Assembly: GCF_014083945.1 (NCBI RefSeq)
Contig: NZ_CP046444.1
Location: forward strand, 1,612,001-1,676,000
Origin: Granulicella sp. 5B5
GTDB lineage: Bacteria > Acidobacteriota > Terriglobia > Terriglobales > Acidobacteriaceae
DNA: 64,000 bases
Direction: 5' to 3'
Every line of letters starts with the position of its first letter. Within the stretch, counting starts at the first letter, position 1. Shown here piece by piece: positions 1 to 8,254 of this stretch. Made by a program: the position numbers and the translations under genes. The notes beneath the pieces were generated by a model that worked only from the letters and a program-made list of their open reading frames with translations, searched no databases and was not told where the DNA came from.

Positions 1-15
1 TTTTGTAAGGGGTGG

Positions 16-1119
16 TCAGTTGGTTGCGGGAGTGAAGGCGCGGGGCCACCACAAGATGAAGGTGGTGCCTTCCGGGCCGGTAGAGGCGACGCGGATGTCT
101 CCGCCGTGGCGAGCGAGGATGTGGCGGGTGGCCCAAAGGCCGAGGCCGTTTCCCTGCTCGCCTTTGCTGGTGACGCCGAAGGTGAAGAGGCGGGTGAGGA
201 CTTCAGGGGGGATGCCCTGGCCCTCGTCGCAGACTTGAATTTCGACACCAGCGGGCGTGCCGGTGAAGGTGACGCGGATGGCGGCGTGTGGTTTTGCTAT
301 GGCTTCGCAGGCGTTGCGGATGAGGTTGAGCAGGACCTGACGGGGTTCGCCAGGTAGCGCCTGCACCGCGGTGTCGCCGGTGGCGACGAGTTCGAGATGT
401 ATGTCCTGGCGCTGCAGCAGGGTCAGCAGGAGAGCCCGGACGCTCTCGGCCGCGGCGAAGAGGTCAACGAGTTCGGGGTCCTTGCCCTGGCGGAAGAAAT
501 CGAGCGTGGAGCGGGAGATGGTGAGGATGCGTGTGGCTTCTTCGGCAGCTGTGGCGGCCCAGCCGGCAACATCCGAAGTGACATTGTGAGAGGTTTCGAT
601 GAGGAAGAGCAGATTCTGAATGGCCTCGAGCGGATTGGCGATCTCATGCGCGACGAGGGTGGACATGCGGCTCCACTCTTCGAGCTTCTGAGCGGCCATG
701 AGGCTTTCGCGCATCTGGCGCTGCTCCTGCTCGGTCGTGGTGAGGCGCTGGGCGTAATCGTTAATGCGGTCGCCCATGAGACGGACACGGCCGATGAGCG
801 CAAGCGCTATCCACGCGGAGAGGACTGCAGTAAGGATGTTGGCGGTCGCGTCGATCCAGAAGAAGGGTAGCCAGGTGGTGACGACCTCCATGAAGTGCGT
901 GGAACCACAAGCCACGATGAAGAGCGCAAAACCGACACCGAAGTAGGCCCAGTCGCGGGCGAGAGCCTGGCGCGTGCGGCGGACGAGAGAGAGAAGAGTG
1001 ATGCAAATGGAGAGATAGCTCAACGCCGTGATCGCGTTGGCGACCACCATGGTCCAGATAAGTTGGGGGTCTGCTCGCCAGCAGACGGCATGCGGCATGA
1101 GCGATATCGGCGACGACAT
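16..1119 (-). CDS. Sensor histidine kinase with ethylene-receptor-like N-terminal domain
   Basis: A 367-residue membrane kinase. Residues 20-110 form three hydrophobic helices. They match the copper-binding ethylene-sensor domain of plant ETR1 and cyanobacterial homologues: helix 1 carries ALSYLSI (ETR1 has ALAYFSI) and helix 2 carries C71-G-S-T-H75 (ETR1 has CGATH, whose Cys65 and His69 bind Cu(I)). The ETR1 Asp25 position is Asn28 here. A coiled linker (about 115-150) leads to a HisKA-like helix with phosphoacceptor H158 (HEIANP), an N box (NLIRNACEAI), DEGQGIP and GNGLGLW, so the kinase half is complete. No receiver domain is fused and no response regulator is adjacent. The ligand is inferred only; such domains in bacteria may bind ethylene, another small ligand, or nothing. 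It is divergently oriented to the glycosidase gene downstream. Confidence 0.9.
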   Translation of the reverse strand: MSSPISLMPHAVCWRADPQLIWTMVVANAITALSYLSICITLLSLVRRTRQALARDWAYFGVGFALFIVACGSTHFMEVVTTWLPFFWIDATANILTAVLSAWIALALIGRVRLMGDRINDYAQRLTTTEQEQRQMRESLMAAQKLEEWSRMSTLVAHEIANPLEAIQNLLFLIETSHNVTSDVAGWAATAAEEATRILTISRSTLDFFRQGKDPELVDLFAAAESVRALLLTLLQRQDIHLELVATGDTAVQALPGEPRQVLLNLIRNACEAIAKPHAAIRVTFTGTPAGVEIQVCDEGQGIPPEVLTRLFTFGVTSKGEQGNGLGLWATRHILARHGGDIRVASTGPEGTTFILWWPRAFTPATN

Positions 1120-1294
1120 CCGGGAGAAACCTCGGCAGGTTTGCGCTGCCAGCAGGAGCCCCTACGTGCGGACTCATGTATTGGATGAGCGGTTCGATGC
1201 GAGTTTAAATAAAAGCGTTGTCTAACAGGAAAAGGTATCACCGGTGACGCTGTGCCGAGTAGCTTTTGTTGAGCAAGTGCTGAAGAATGTTCCC

Positions 1295-2626
1295 ATGCAA
1301 CGGAGAGAGTTTTTGCGGATGGCGGGTCTAGCTGCAGCAGCGGCCAACGTGACACTAACGAGCTGGGCCAAAGAGCCGTATCCTCGGTTTCCGGACAGCG
1401 GCCCACATTGGAGGAGCACCTGGGATGCGGCACTGACGGTGCTGGCGGGGAATGTGAAGAAGGTGCCCAGGTACGACCGGCCCATGCTGATGGAAGGCGC
1501 GGTGTATCCGGGCGTGTGGATGGAGTGTGGGCCGCAGGAGGCATTGGTGTATGCGGGTCTGCGGAGGTTTGTGCCTCAGCATGAAGGCCAGTCGAGTCCG
1601 CTAGAGGTTGCGCGGGCAAATCACATGGCATTCTTTGCATTGCAGCGCGAGGACGGCCAGCTGCCGGCGAGCATCAAGGTGAGCGGCGAGGTGGGATATG
1701 GACAGATCCAGATGGTGGTGCCGATCGCGGCGACGGCTTGGGAGCTGGTGCAGCTGACACATGATGAAGAGCTGCTGACGACAGCGTACGAGGCCTGCGG
1801 GAAGTGGGATGCGTGGCTGCGGCGCTATCGGGACACGCGGAAGACAGGGTTGGTTGAGGGCTTTTGCACGTATGACACGGGGCATGACAACAGCCCACGG
1901 TGGAAGGGCATTCCGAACCGCTGTCCCGACGCGGACGCGAGGAAGTGTCCGCCGATTGTGACGATGCCGCGGCTGTGCCCGGACCTTTCCGCAACGGTGT
2001 ACGGCGGGCGTGTGGCGCTGGCCGCGATGGCGAAGGCGCTGCACAAGCACGATGAGGCGGCGCGCTGGGCGGAAGACGCCGAGACGATCCGAAGACTGAT
2101 CATCGAGAAGCTGTATGACCCGGAAGACGCCGCGTTTTATGACCTGGACGCGGAGAACCACTTTGTACGGGTGCGCGGCGACGTGATCACGCGCGTGATG
2201 GGCGAGCATGTGCTGAAGCTGAAGATACCCCGCGACCGCAAGATCTTCGACGATGTGTGGGTGCAGCAGCTACACAATCCGAAGGCGTTCTGGACACCGT
2301 ATTCGTTTCCTTCGATCGCGATTGACGACCCGAGTTTTGTACGCCCGATTCCGCGCAATAGCTGGGGCGGGGCGACGCAGGCACTGACTGCACTACGCAC
2401 GCCGCGCTGGATGGCCCACTACGGTAAAGAGGCAGAGTTGCGTGAGCTGATGCACGCATGGGTGACTGCGATTGCGAGATCCGGCACCGATGGTGGGCCG
2501 GGGGAGTTTCGGCAACAGATGGACCCGATGACCGGGGAGTTTACACGGGCCGATCCGAGTGGGTACTCGCCCGCAGCGCTGGTGTACTTGGAGTTCGTAA
2601 GGCGACTTGGAAGTTACCAAAGATGA
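1295..2626 (+). CDS. Tat-exported six-hairpin (alpha/alpha)6 glycoside hydrolase, GH63/MGH-like
   Basis: About 443 residues. The start is placed at the ATG beginning MQRREFLRMAG, because this gives a twin-arginine signal (RR-E-F-L-R followed by an Ala-rich hydrophobic stretch ending near TSWA); a longer frame upstream has no better start. The mature protein has the layout of an alpha/alpha-barrel glycosidase: repeated amphipathic helices, RANHMAFFALQREDGQLP near the N-terminus, a YDTGHDNSPRW segment, and the C-terminal RNSWGGATQ and SGYSPAALVYLEFVRR motifs of the GH63/mannosylglycerate-hydrolase-like family. Export suggests action on oligosaccharides outside the cytoplasm. The substrate cannot be told from sequence. 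Four Cys lie around the NRCPDADARKCPPI region and could form disulfides. Confidence 0.75.
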   Translation: MQRREFLRMAGLAAAAANVTLTSWAKEPYPRFPDSGPHWRSTWDAALTVLAGNVKKVPRYDRPMLMEGAVYPGVWMECGPQEALVYAGLRRFVPQHEGQSSPLEVARANHMAFFALQREDGQLPASIKVSGEVGYGQIQMVVPIAATAWELVQLTHDEELLTTAYEACGKWDAWLRRYRDTRKTGLVEGFCTYDTGHDNSPRWKGIPNRCPDADARKCPPIVTMPRLCPDLSATVYGGRVALAAMAKALHKHDEAARWAEDAETIRRLIIEKLYDPEDAAFYDLDAENHFVRVRGDVITRVMGEHVLKLKIPRDRKIFDDVWVQQLHNPKAFWTPYSFPSIAIDDPSFVRPIPRNSWGGATQALTALRTPRWMAHYGKEAELRELMHAWVTAIARSGTDGGPGEFRQQMDPMTGEFTRADPSGYSPAALVYLEFVRRLGSYQR

Positions 2627-2724
2627 GGGTGGACAAAACTATCCACCGACGATGGTGGACAGGGCTTATGGGATGTGGTGGAATCCCTTGGTGATCTAAA
2701 GACTGCTTTACGAAAGAGGCCAAT

Positions 2725-2982
2725 ATGGATGGACACGGAATCATCGTTACACTATTGATCGGGTTGATCGCAGGCTTTCTGACCGGAAAGATCATGAAGG
2801 GCTCAGGCTTTGGCGTGATCGGCGATATCGTCATCGGCATTCTGGGTGCGCTGGTGGGCGGGTTCATCGCCGGCCACCTGGGCTTTATGCCTGCCGGCAT
2901 TGTTTCGACGATCATCGTCGCAACGCTGGGAGCGATCCTGCTGACCTTCCTGTATCGGCTTGTGACCGGAAGCCGGGGATAA
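2725..2982 (+). CDS. GlsB/YeaQ/YmgE-family small membrane protein
   Basis: An 85-residue, almost entirely hydrophobic protein with three transmembrane segments and the Gly-rich pattern of the transglycosylase-associated/GlsB family: IAGFLTGKIMKG, then GDIVIGILGALVGGF, then a C-terminal ATLGAILLTFLYRL helix. Members are small inner-membrane proteins often linked to general stress; the biochemical role is not established. It ends just before a strong intrinsic terminator. A second protein of the same build lies about 160 bp downstream. Confidence 0.85.
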   Translation: MDGHGIIVTLLIGLIAGFLTGKIMKGSGFGVIGDIVIGILGALVGGFIAGHLGFMPAGIVSTIIVATLGAILLTFLYRLVTGSRG

Positions 2983-3002
2983 CGTAGTCTTTTGAAGCGC
3001 GA

Positions 3003-3037
3003 AGCGGGCCCAAAGCGAACCTTTGGGCCCGCTTTTT
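3003..3037 (+). terminator. Rho-independent terminator
   Basis: A perfect 13-bp stem (3003-3015 pairing with 3021-3033) around the 5-nt loop cgaac, followed by a run of T to 3037. It closes the upstream GlsB-like gene. Confidence 0.93.
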
Positions 3038-3139
3038 ATGCGAGTGTGATGGCCGTCCTAGACGAGGGTTGTCGTCTGGTGCTTCAATGCCTATCGTGCG
3101 CGGAGATGTATGGCTCACGCGAGGAAAGGAAGAATTGCG

Positions 3140-3406
3140 ATGGACGTCTTCTTCTGGTTTGCGTTGGTGGGTTTCGTTGCAGGATGGGTGACGGGCAAGT
3201 CGATGAAGTGCCAGAGCCACTCGCCGTGGTCCGACGCGGCGATGGGTGCCGTTGGGGGGCTGCTGGCGGGCTTCCCACTGCGGCATCTGGAAGCTAATTA
3301 CAACTGGGGGCTCCTTGTGGCCGTGCTGGTGGCGACGGCGGGTGGGGTGCTGGTGACGTGGGGCGTGCATCGCGCTCTGGAGCACTTTCACCATACCGCT
3401 CATTAA
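3140..3406 (+). CDS. Second GlsB-like small membrane protein
   Basis: 88 residues from the ATG at 3140, chosen because a purine-rich site (gaggaaagga) lies just upstream; a longer frame from 3110 starts inside that site. Three hydrophobic helices with the family spacing: FVAGWVTGKSMK, DAAMGAVGGLLAGF, then LVAVLVATAGGVLVTW. It is more divergent than its neighbour and ends in a His-rich tail (EHFHHTAH). Probably a paralogue of the preceding gene; function unknown. Confidence 0.7.
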   Translation: MDVFFWFALVGFVAGWVTGKSMKCQSHSPWSDAAMGAVGGLLAGFPLRHLEANYNWGLLVAVLVATAGGVLVTWGVHRALEHFHHTAH

Positions 3407-3673
3407 GCGGGGATGCGGGTTCCTCCATTGAGAGCGCGTCTGCGGCAAGGGGTTGAGAATCTCGCACCTGCCCCCCTTTTTCGGGCCAAGATCCGCAGCG
3501 GATTGGGGTTAAGCTTGTATACCCTTTGGGGTGCACTTTGGTTGCTACCTAGCAGCTGGGTTGTCAAAGAGCTTCTTAGACGACGAAACCCGGCCTGGGC
3601 CGGGTGGAGGATGCTCATGCTTCTATTGTAAATGGGGTGTCAAGAGGGTGGGTCGCCCGACTGAGAACGCGTC
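3407..3673. other. Intergenic stretch without a recognisable gene
   Basis: No credible coding sequence in either direction. It holds a C-rich tract (3470-3480) and a GC palindrome near 3588-3605 (acccgg/ccgggt arms) without a T-run. The only open frame crossing it is the unsupported upstream extension of the toxin gene. Confidence 0.5.
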
Positions 3674-3719
3674 TTGCCAGAATCGCAATCCCGGTTTATC
3701 TTATCCCTTAACTGGGATA
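3674..3719 (+). promoter_or_regulatory. Promoter and operator of the toxin-antitoxin pair at 3723-4425
   Basis: TTGCCA (3674-3679), a 17-nt spacer, TATCTT (3697-3702): a plausible housekeeping promoter with transcription starting near 3709. An inverted repeat tatccc-N6-gggata (3702-3719) covers the -10 and start region, just before the toxin ATG at 3723. This is where the HTH antitoxin would be expected to bind for autorepression. Inferred from position and symmetry. Confidence 0.5.
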
Positions 3720-3722
3720 TTC

Positions 3723-4106
3723 ATGACGAGAAACGTATCCGCTGTGGGAGAGAAGCCTCTGTATTGGGTTGGCTCCTCTAAGAAAGACCTGATGAAATTC
3801 CCTGAGATGGTACAGACGCATCTCGGTGTGGCGCTGGGAGTGGCACAGTTTGGCGGCAAGCATCCTGATGCGAAGCCCTGGAAGGGCGATGGGCCGGGCG
3901 TGCTGGAGATTGTAGAAGACCATCGCGGTGATACGTTTCGCGCGGTCTATACGGTCCGCTTTGAAGGTGCTGTGTATGTGCTGCACACGTTTCAGAAGAA
4001 GTCGAAGAGTGGCATCAAGACGTCCAAGGCTGACCAGGACTTGATCGCGGCGCGGCTCAGGGACGCGCAGCAGGATTATGAGGTGCGATATGGCAAAGAC
4101 AAGTAA
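3723..4106 (+). CDS. RelE/HigB-superfamily toxin (phage Gp49-like)
   Basis: 127 residues from the ATG at 3723. The core reads KPLYWVGSSKKDLMKFPE, then VLEIVEDHRGDTFRAVYTVRF, then VYVLHTFQKKSKSGIKT. These are hallmarks of the Gp49/HigB-like branch of RelE/ParE toxins, which are mRNA interferases acting on translating ribosomes. The antitoxin gene overlaps its 3' end by 17 bp, the usual toxin-first order of this branch. No good ribosome-binding site is seen. The key basic residues of the fold (FRAVY, KKS) are present, so it looks intact. Confidence 0.85.
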   Translation: MTRNVSAVGEKPLYWVGSSKKDLMKFPEMVQTHLGVALGVAQFGGKHPDAKPWKGDGPGVLEIVEDHRGDTFRAVYTVRFEGAVYVLHTFQKKSKSGIKTSKADQDLIAARLRDAQQDYEVRYGKDK

Positions 4107-4425
4107 AGCGGTTGTAGAGGCGAGTTCCGGAAATGTGTTTGCCGATCTGGGATTGGCGGACGCTGAAGAGCTGGGGACGAAGCTGCGGCTGTGCGTGGTG
4201 GTGAACCGGATTCTGGAGGCACGTGGGCTTACGCAGGTGGAGGCCTCTCAGGTACTGGGCGTGACTCAACCGAAGGTGTCTGCACTGAAAGCGTACAAGC
4301 TGGAAGGGTTCTCGGTCGAGCGACTGATGCACTTTGTCACGGCGCTGGAGCATGATGTAGTGATCGAGATTCGGCCGAAGGTGAAGAAGGGTGAGGCGAA
4401 GGTGATGGTGGTGAGCGCGGCTTAG
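4090..4425 (+). CDS. XRE-family HTH antitoxin partner
   Basis: 111 residues from the ATG at 4090, which has gagg about 6 nt upstream; an in-frame ATG at 4078 is too close to that site. A single helix-turn-helix (LTQVEASQVLGVTQPKVSAL) follows an acidic N-terminal segment. The C-terminal part (ERLMHFVTALEHDVVIEIRPK) is typical of HTH antitoxins paired with Gp49-like toxins. It should neutralise the upstream toxin and repress the shared promoter. Confidence 0.87.
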   Translation: MAKTSKAVVEASSGNVFADLGLADAEELGTKLRLCVVVNRILEARGLTQVEASQVLGVTQPKVSALKAYKLEGFSVERLMHFVTALEHDVVIEIRPKVKKGEAKVMVVSAA

Positions 4426-4458
4426 AGGTCCCACCATCAACGGAAGGAGCCATCTATC

Positions 4459-4800
4459 GGCACGGTTGAAGCCGTGCCCTATCGATTTGTGGCTCCATTG
4501 AGGATCTAGGCTGCTCAGGCGAGAAGCAGATTCCCTTCGGGAATGACAAACAAGAAAAGCAAAAACAAGAGCAAAAACAATAGCCAATACAGGGGTCTCT
4601 CCGCTACGGCGCAAAACGCGCCTCCGGTCGAGATGACACAGGTTGAGCGGAGGTAAAACACAGATTTCCTCCGGGAAATAAACCGGGGGCAAAGGCGAAG
4701 GCCCGGACTGAAGCCCGGGCCTTGGGGTTGGGGAGGCTGTGATTGTCGGGGCTGAAGCCCCGGCCTACCGTTCGTGCCTCGCCAGCATGTTCGGTGCCTG
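4459..4800. repeat. Cluster of dispersed palindromic and short repeats
   Basis: This gene-free 440-bp gap is built of repeats seen elsewhere in the window. Hairpins with a tgaa core lie at 4459-4478 (ggcacgg/ccgtgcc), 4698-4723 (aaggcccgg/ccgggcctt) and 4747-4762 (cggggc/gccccg). A cagattcccttcgggaatga unit lies at about 4527-4546. A unit running acaggggtct...cctccggtcgagatgac lies at about 4589-4636. The last two recur inside or near genes at 6.8, 13.4, 14.6, 26.1 and 41.3 kb. No function is known; they resemble REP/MITE-type elements. Confidence 0.8.
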
Positions 4801-4868
4801 CCAACATGCTGGGTGACTTGCCAGCACACCCGGTGGTTCGCCAGCTGCTTGGCTAGTTATTGCTTGGC

Positions 4869-5531
4869 TTAGGCTGCTTCTTCCGTGGCAACAACCTTGG
4901 CCGAGGCTACCGTGTAGTTGGGATCGCCGATTTTGAAGCGGGCGAAGCGGCGGATGCTGATGTTTTCGCCGAGCTTGGCTACCTTCTGCGCGATGAGCTG
5001 CGCTACCGTGAGGGACTGCTCCTTGATGAAGGGCTGGTCAAGCAGGCAAACTTCCTCGTAGAACTTGCTCATCTTGCCTTCGAGCATCTTCTCGATGATG
5101 TTGGCCGGCTTGCCGGAGGCCGCTGCCTGGGCGCGGTAGATCTCCTTCTCCTTCTCGATGTCCTCAGGCGTGACCTCGTCCTTGCCGATGAAGCGCGGGT
5201 CGACAGCGGCGATGTGCATCGCGATGTCCTTGAGGAGCTCCTGGAAATCTTCGGTGCGGGCTACGAAGTCGGACTCGCAGTTGAGCTCGAGGAGGACGCC
5301 GATCTTGCCGCCAGCGTGGATGTAGGTGCCGACCGAGCCCTCGTTGGTGGAGCGGCTGGCCTTTTTGGCAGCCGACGCCATGCCGCGCTTGCGCAGCACG
5401 ACGAAGGCCTCTTCCATATCGCCTTTGGCTTCCTGCAGGGCCTTGAGGCAGTCGCCCATAGGGGCGCCGGACTTTTCGCGGAGTTCCTTGACGAGCTTGG
5501 CGTCGATCTTTACGGCTTCGGTGGTAGACAT
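4869..5531 (-). CDS. tsf: Translation elongation factor EF-Ts
   Basis: 220 residues; start at 5531 (MSTTEAVK), with gaggag upstream. It exchanges GDP for GTP on EF-Tu. The N-terminal UBA-like domain (VKELREKSGAPMGDCLKALQEA) and the EF-Ts core motifs (KKASRSTNEG, LLELNCESDFVARTEDFQ) are clear. The protein is compact, of the short bacterial type. It lies downstream of rpsB on the same strand, as in most bacteria, separated by a gap containing one GC-rich hairpin. Confidence 0.97.
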   Translation of the reverse strand: MSTTEAVKIDAKLVKELREKSGAPMGDCLKALQEAKGDMEEAFVVLRKRGMASAAKKASRSTNEGSVGTYIHAGGKIGVLLELNCESDFVARTEDFQELLKDIAMHIAAVDPRFIGKDEVTPEDIEKEKEIYRAQAAASGKPANIIEKMLEGKMSKFYEEVCLLDQPFIKEQSLTVAQLIAQKVAKLGENISIRRFARFKIGDPNYTVASAKVVATEEAA

Positions 5532-5571
5532 GATGTAATTCTTTCTCCTCTGGGTTAGAGGGGTGTGAAAA

Positions 5572-5596
5572 GGGCGCGGGTATGAAGCCCGCGCCC
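5572..5596. repeat. Dispersed hairpin between rpsB and tsf
   Basis: Perfect 9-bp arms gggcgcggg/cccgcgccc around tatgaag. It belongs to the tgaag-loop hairpin family found in several intergenic gaps of this window. It lacks a T-run in the direction of transcription, so it could be an mRNA stability or attenuation element rather than a full terminator. Confidence 0.65.
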
Positions 5597-5663
5597 CTGA
5601 ACTTCGGTGGAAACCCATGTTTCAGAAGCGAGACATGGGGCACCCAGTTTGATGGCCGGTCTC

Positions 5664-6602
<939 letters not shown>

Positions 6603-6743
6603 AAAAAGCTCCTGTTTATAGACCGGGCCGAGCACGCTTGAGGTCTGCGGCTGGTCTGGATTGATCCCTGGCGGTGAAGCGTCGGGAGATTTAGGTCCTT
6701 GCCTCCGATGCGAGCTCTTCGGAGGGTGTTGCGGGTGGTGCTG

Positions 6744-6800
6744 CCCGGAGCGTTTATGGCGCTCCGGGCGAAAAGCAGATCCCCTTCGGGGATGACAACC
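6744..6800. repeat. Hairpin plus short repeat between rpsI and rpsB
   Basis: Inverted arms cccggagcg and cgctccggg (about 6744-6769) are followed at 6774-6795 by gcagatccccttcggggatg, a member of the same short repeat family as at 4527 and 41291. Both lie in the transcribed spacer between two ribosomal protein genes. Confidence 0.65.
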
Positions 6801-6842
6801 AGAAAAGCAACGGCTTCAAGACAGTGATGATTCGCTGTCTTT

Positions 6843-7238
6843 TTATCGCTTGCTGAACTGGAAGCGAGCGCGGGCGCCCTTCTGGCCGTACTTCTTGCGC
6901 TCCTTGCCACGAGCGTCACGGGTGACCATGCCGCCGGACTTGAGAGCCTTGCGGAGCTCGATGTTGAACTCCATGAGCGCGCGGGCGATGCCAAGCTTGA
7001 CCGCGTCGGCCTGGCCGTTGACGCCGCCGCCCTTGACCGTGGTCAGGACGTCGAAGGTCTCGTTGATGTCGGCGATACCGAGGGGGAGCTTGGCGGCGGC
7101 GCGCTGTGCGGGAGTGACGAAGTACTCGTCAAACTGCTTGCCGTTGACGGTGAAGTTGCCCGAGCCGGGGCGCAGGAAGACGCGAGCGATCGCGCTCTTG
7201 CGGCGGCCGGTTCCGTAGTATTGGATGAGATCTGCCAT
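6843..7238 (-). CDS. rpsI: 30S ribosomal protein S9
   Basis: 131 residues with the family landmarks: [16 protein letters not shown] at the N-terminus, a central [20 protein letters not shown], and the basic C-terminus [19 protein letters not shown] whose tail reaches the P-site tRNA. The gene follows rplM by about 110 bp on the same strand. The gap carries three hairpins. Confidence 0.98.
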   Translation of the reverse strand: MADLIQYYGTGRRKSAIARVFLRPGSGNFTVNGKQFDEYFVTPAQRAAAKLPLGIADINETFDVLTTVKGGGVNGQADAVKLGIARALMEFNIELRKALKSGGMVTRDARGKERKKYGQKGARARFQFSKR

Positions 7239-7253
7239 TTTGAAAATCCCTCA

Positions 7254-7342
7254 GGGGCTAAAGCCCCGAAATCTTTTGTTCCGGAGATCGTCCGGGCTGA
7301 AGCCCGGACCTACCGGTTGTTGCCTGCCCCGAAGACCGGGGC
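7254..7342. repeat. Three tandem hairpins in the rplM-rpsI spacer
   Basis: Three palindromes in a row: 7254-7267 (ggggct/agcccc), 7291-7308 (tccgggct/agcccgga with a 2-nt centre) and 7326-7342 (gccccg/cggggc). They are of the same type as the hairpins at 4.5-4.8, 5.6, 26.0 and 48.3 kb. In the rplM-rpsI transcript they would form consecutive stem-loops. Confidence 0.75.
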
Positions 7343-7349
7343 GAATCTC

Positions 7350-7796
7350 TTAGCCCTTGACTTCGAGGGCGGAGGGCTGCTGGGCGTGGTGCGGATGGTC
7401 GGCACCCTTGTAGACCTTGAGCTTGGTGGCCATCTGGCGGCCGAGCTTGGACTTGGGCAGCATGCCCTTGATGGCCTCTTCGAGGATCTTCTCGGGACGG
7501 CGGGCGAGGAGCTTGGTGTACTCTTCCTCACGCAGACCGCCGGGGAAGCCGGTGTAGCGGCGATAGAGCTTCTGCGAGGCCTTCATGCCGGTGACCTGGA
7601 TCTTCTCAGCGTTGACGACGATGACGTGATCGCCCATGTCGATGTAGGGCGTGTAGAGCGGGTTCAGCTTGCCCGCGAGGATGCTGGCTGCGTGCGACGC
7701 GAGGCGACCGAGGGTCTGGCCGGAGGCGTCGAGGACGAACCAGTTGCGCTTGATGTTCGTGCCGCTGGGGATCGTGGTCGTCTGATTGAGGTTCAT
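7350..7796 (-). CDS. rplM: 50S ribosomal protein L13
   Basis: 148 residues; start at 7796 ([12 protein letters not shown]). L13 motifs: [48 protein letters not shown] and the [19 protein letters not shown] segment. It assembles early into the large subunit. First gene of the translation operon, behind a leader of about 400 nt. In some bacteria L13 represses its own mRNA through the leader. Confidence 0.97.
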   Translation of the reverse strand: MNLNQTTTIPSGTNIKRNWFVLDASGQTLGRLASHAASILAGKLNPLYTPYIDMGDHVIVVNAEKIQVTGMKASQKLYRRYTGFPGGLREEEYTKLLARRPEKILEEAIKGMLPKSKLGRQMATKLKVYKGADHPHHAQQPSALEVKG

Positions 7797-8198
7797 CGTA
7801 GGGTTACTCCTTGGTTCTGCCGTCTTCGTGAATCGACTGTGCGGCTTGAAGCGCGAAGAGAGGTACAGCCAGTCCTTGTTGGGCGGCAAGCGGAGGAGCG
7901 GACACGAAAGTCCGCGCAGGCCGAAAGCCGGGGTTGCGGTTGAAGCGCGCTAGATTCCTGCAGAAGCAGCTACACAATCCTGAGGAGCGGCGCGACGCGC
8001 ACAAAGCCTGAAGAGCCAAAGAAACTAGCTGCTGGGCTGGGGAGTGGGTGCCGAATGCGGCGGAAACTTCCGGCAGATGCCACGGAAGCCGAACTGCCTG
8101 GACTCACCTCGGTGTCTCAGGCCAACTAGACCTCATGATTGCCCGGCATCCGAGAACGGAATACGGGCACGGCGAGGTGCAGGCGCGAGACTGCGCGA
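7797..8198 (-). promoter_or_regulatory. Long 5' leader of the rplM operon
   Basis: About 400 nt without a convincing gene separate the predicted transcription start (near 8198) from the rplM start codon. It holds at least one solid hairpin (7898-7903 with 7910-7915, gcggac/gtccgc). The length is unusual for a ribosomal operon and leaves room for an autoregulatory structure; I do not recognise a known family in it. Confidence 0.45.
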
Positions 8199-8204
8199 GC
8201 ATTC

Positions 8205-8233
8205 AGGATAGCCAAAGTACAGGCAGGAGTCAA
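8205..8233 (-). promoter_or_regulatory. Strong promoter of the rplM-rpsI-rpsB-tsf operon
   Basis: Read on the minus strand: TTGACT (8233-8228), exactly 17 nt, TATCCT (8210-8205). Near-consensus housekeeping spacing and sequence. It faces the ribosomal genes, so transcription should begin around 8198. Confidence 0.7.
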
Positions 8234-8254
8234 CGGGAGAATGGCCAGAATAGC

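Noticed and set aside
2628-2647. Terminator after the glycosidase gene (ggtgga/tccacc)
   Set aside because: Only a 6-bp stem, no T-run, and an additional overlapping half-repeat; too weak to call.
7797-8198. Possible RNase P or other known RNA gene because of the acgaaagtccgc hairpin
   Set aside because: The conserved RNase P P4 segment and 3' region are missing on both strands.
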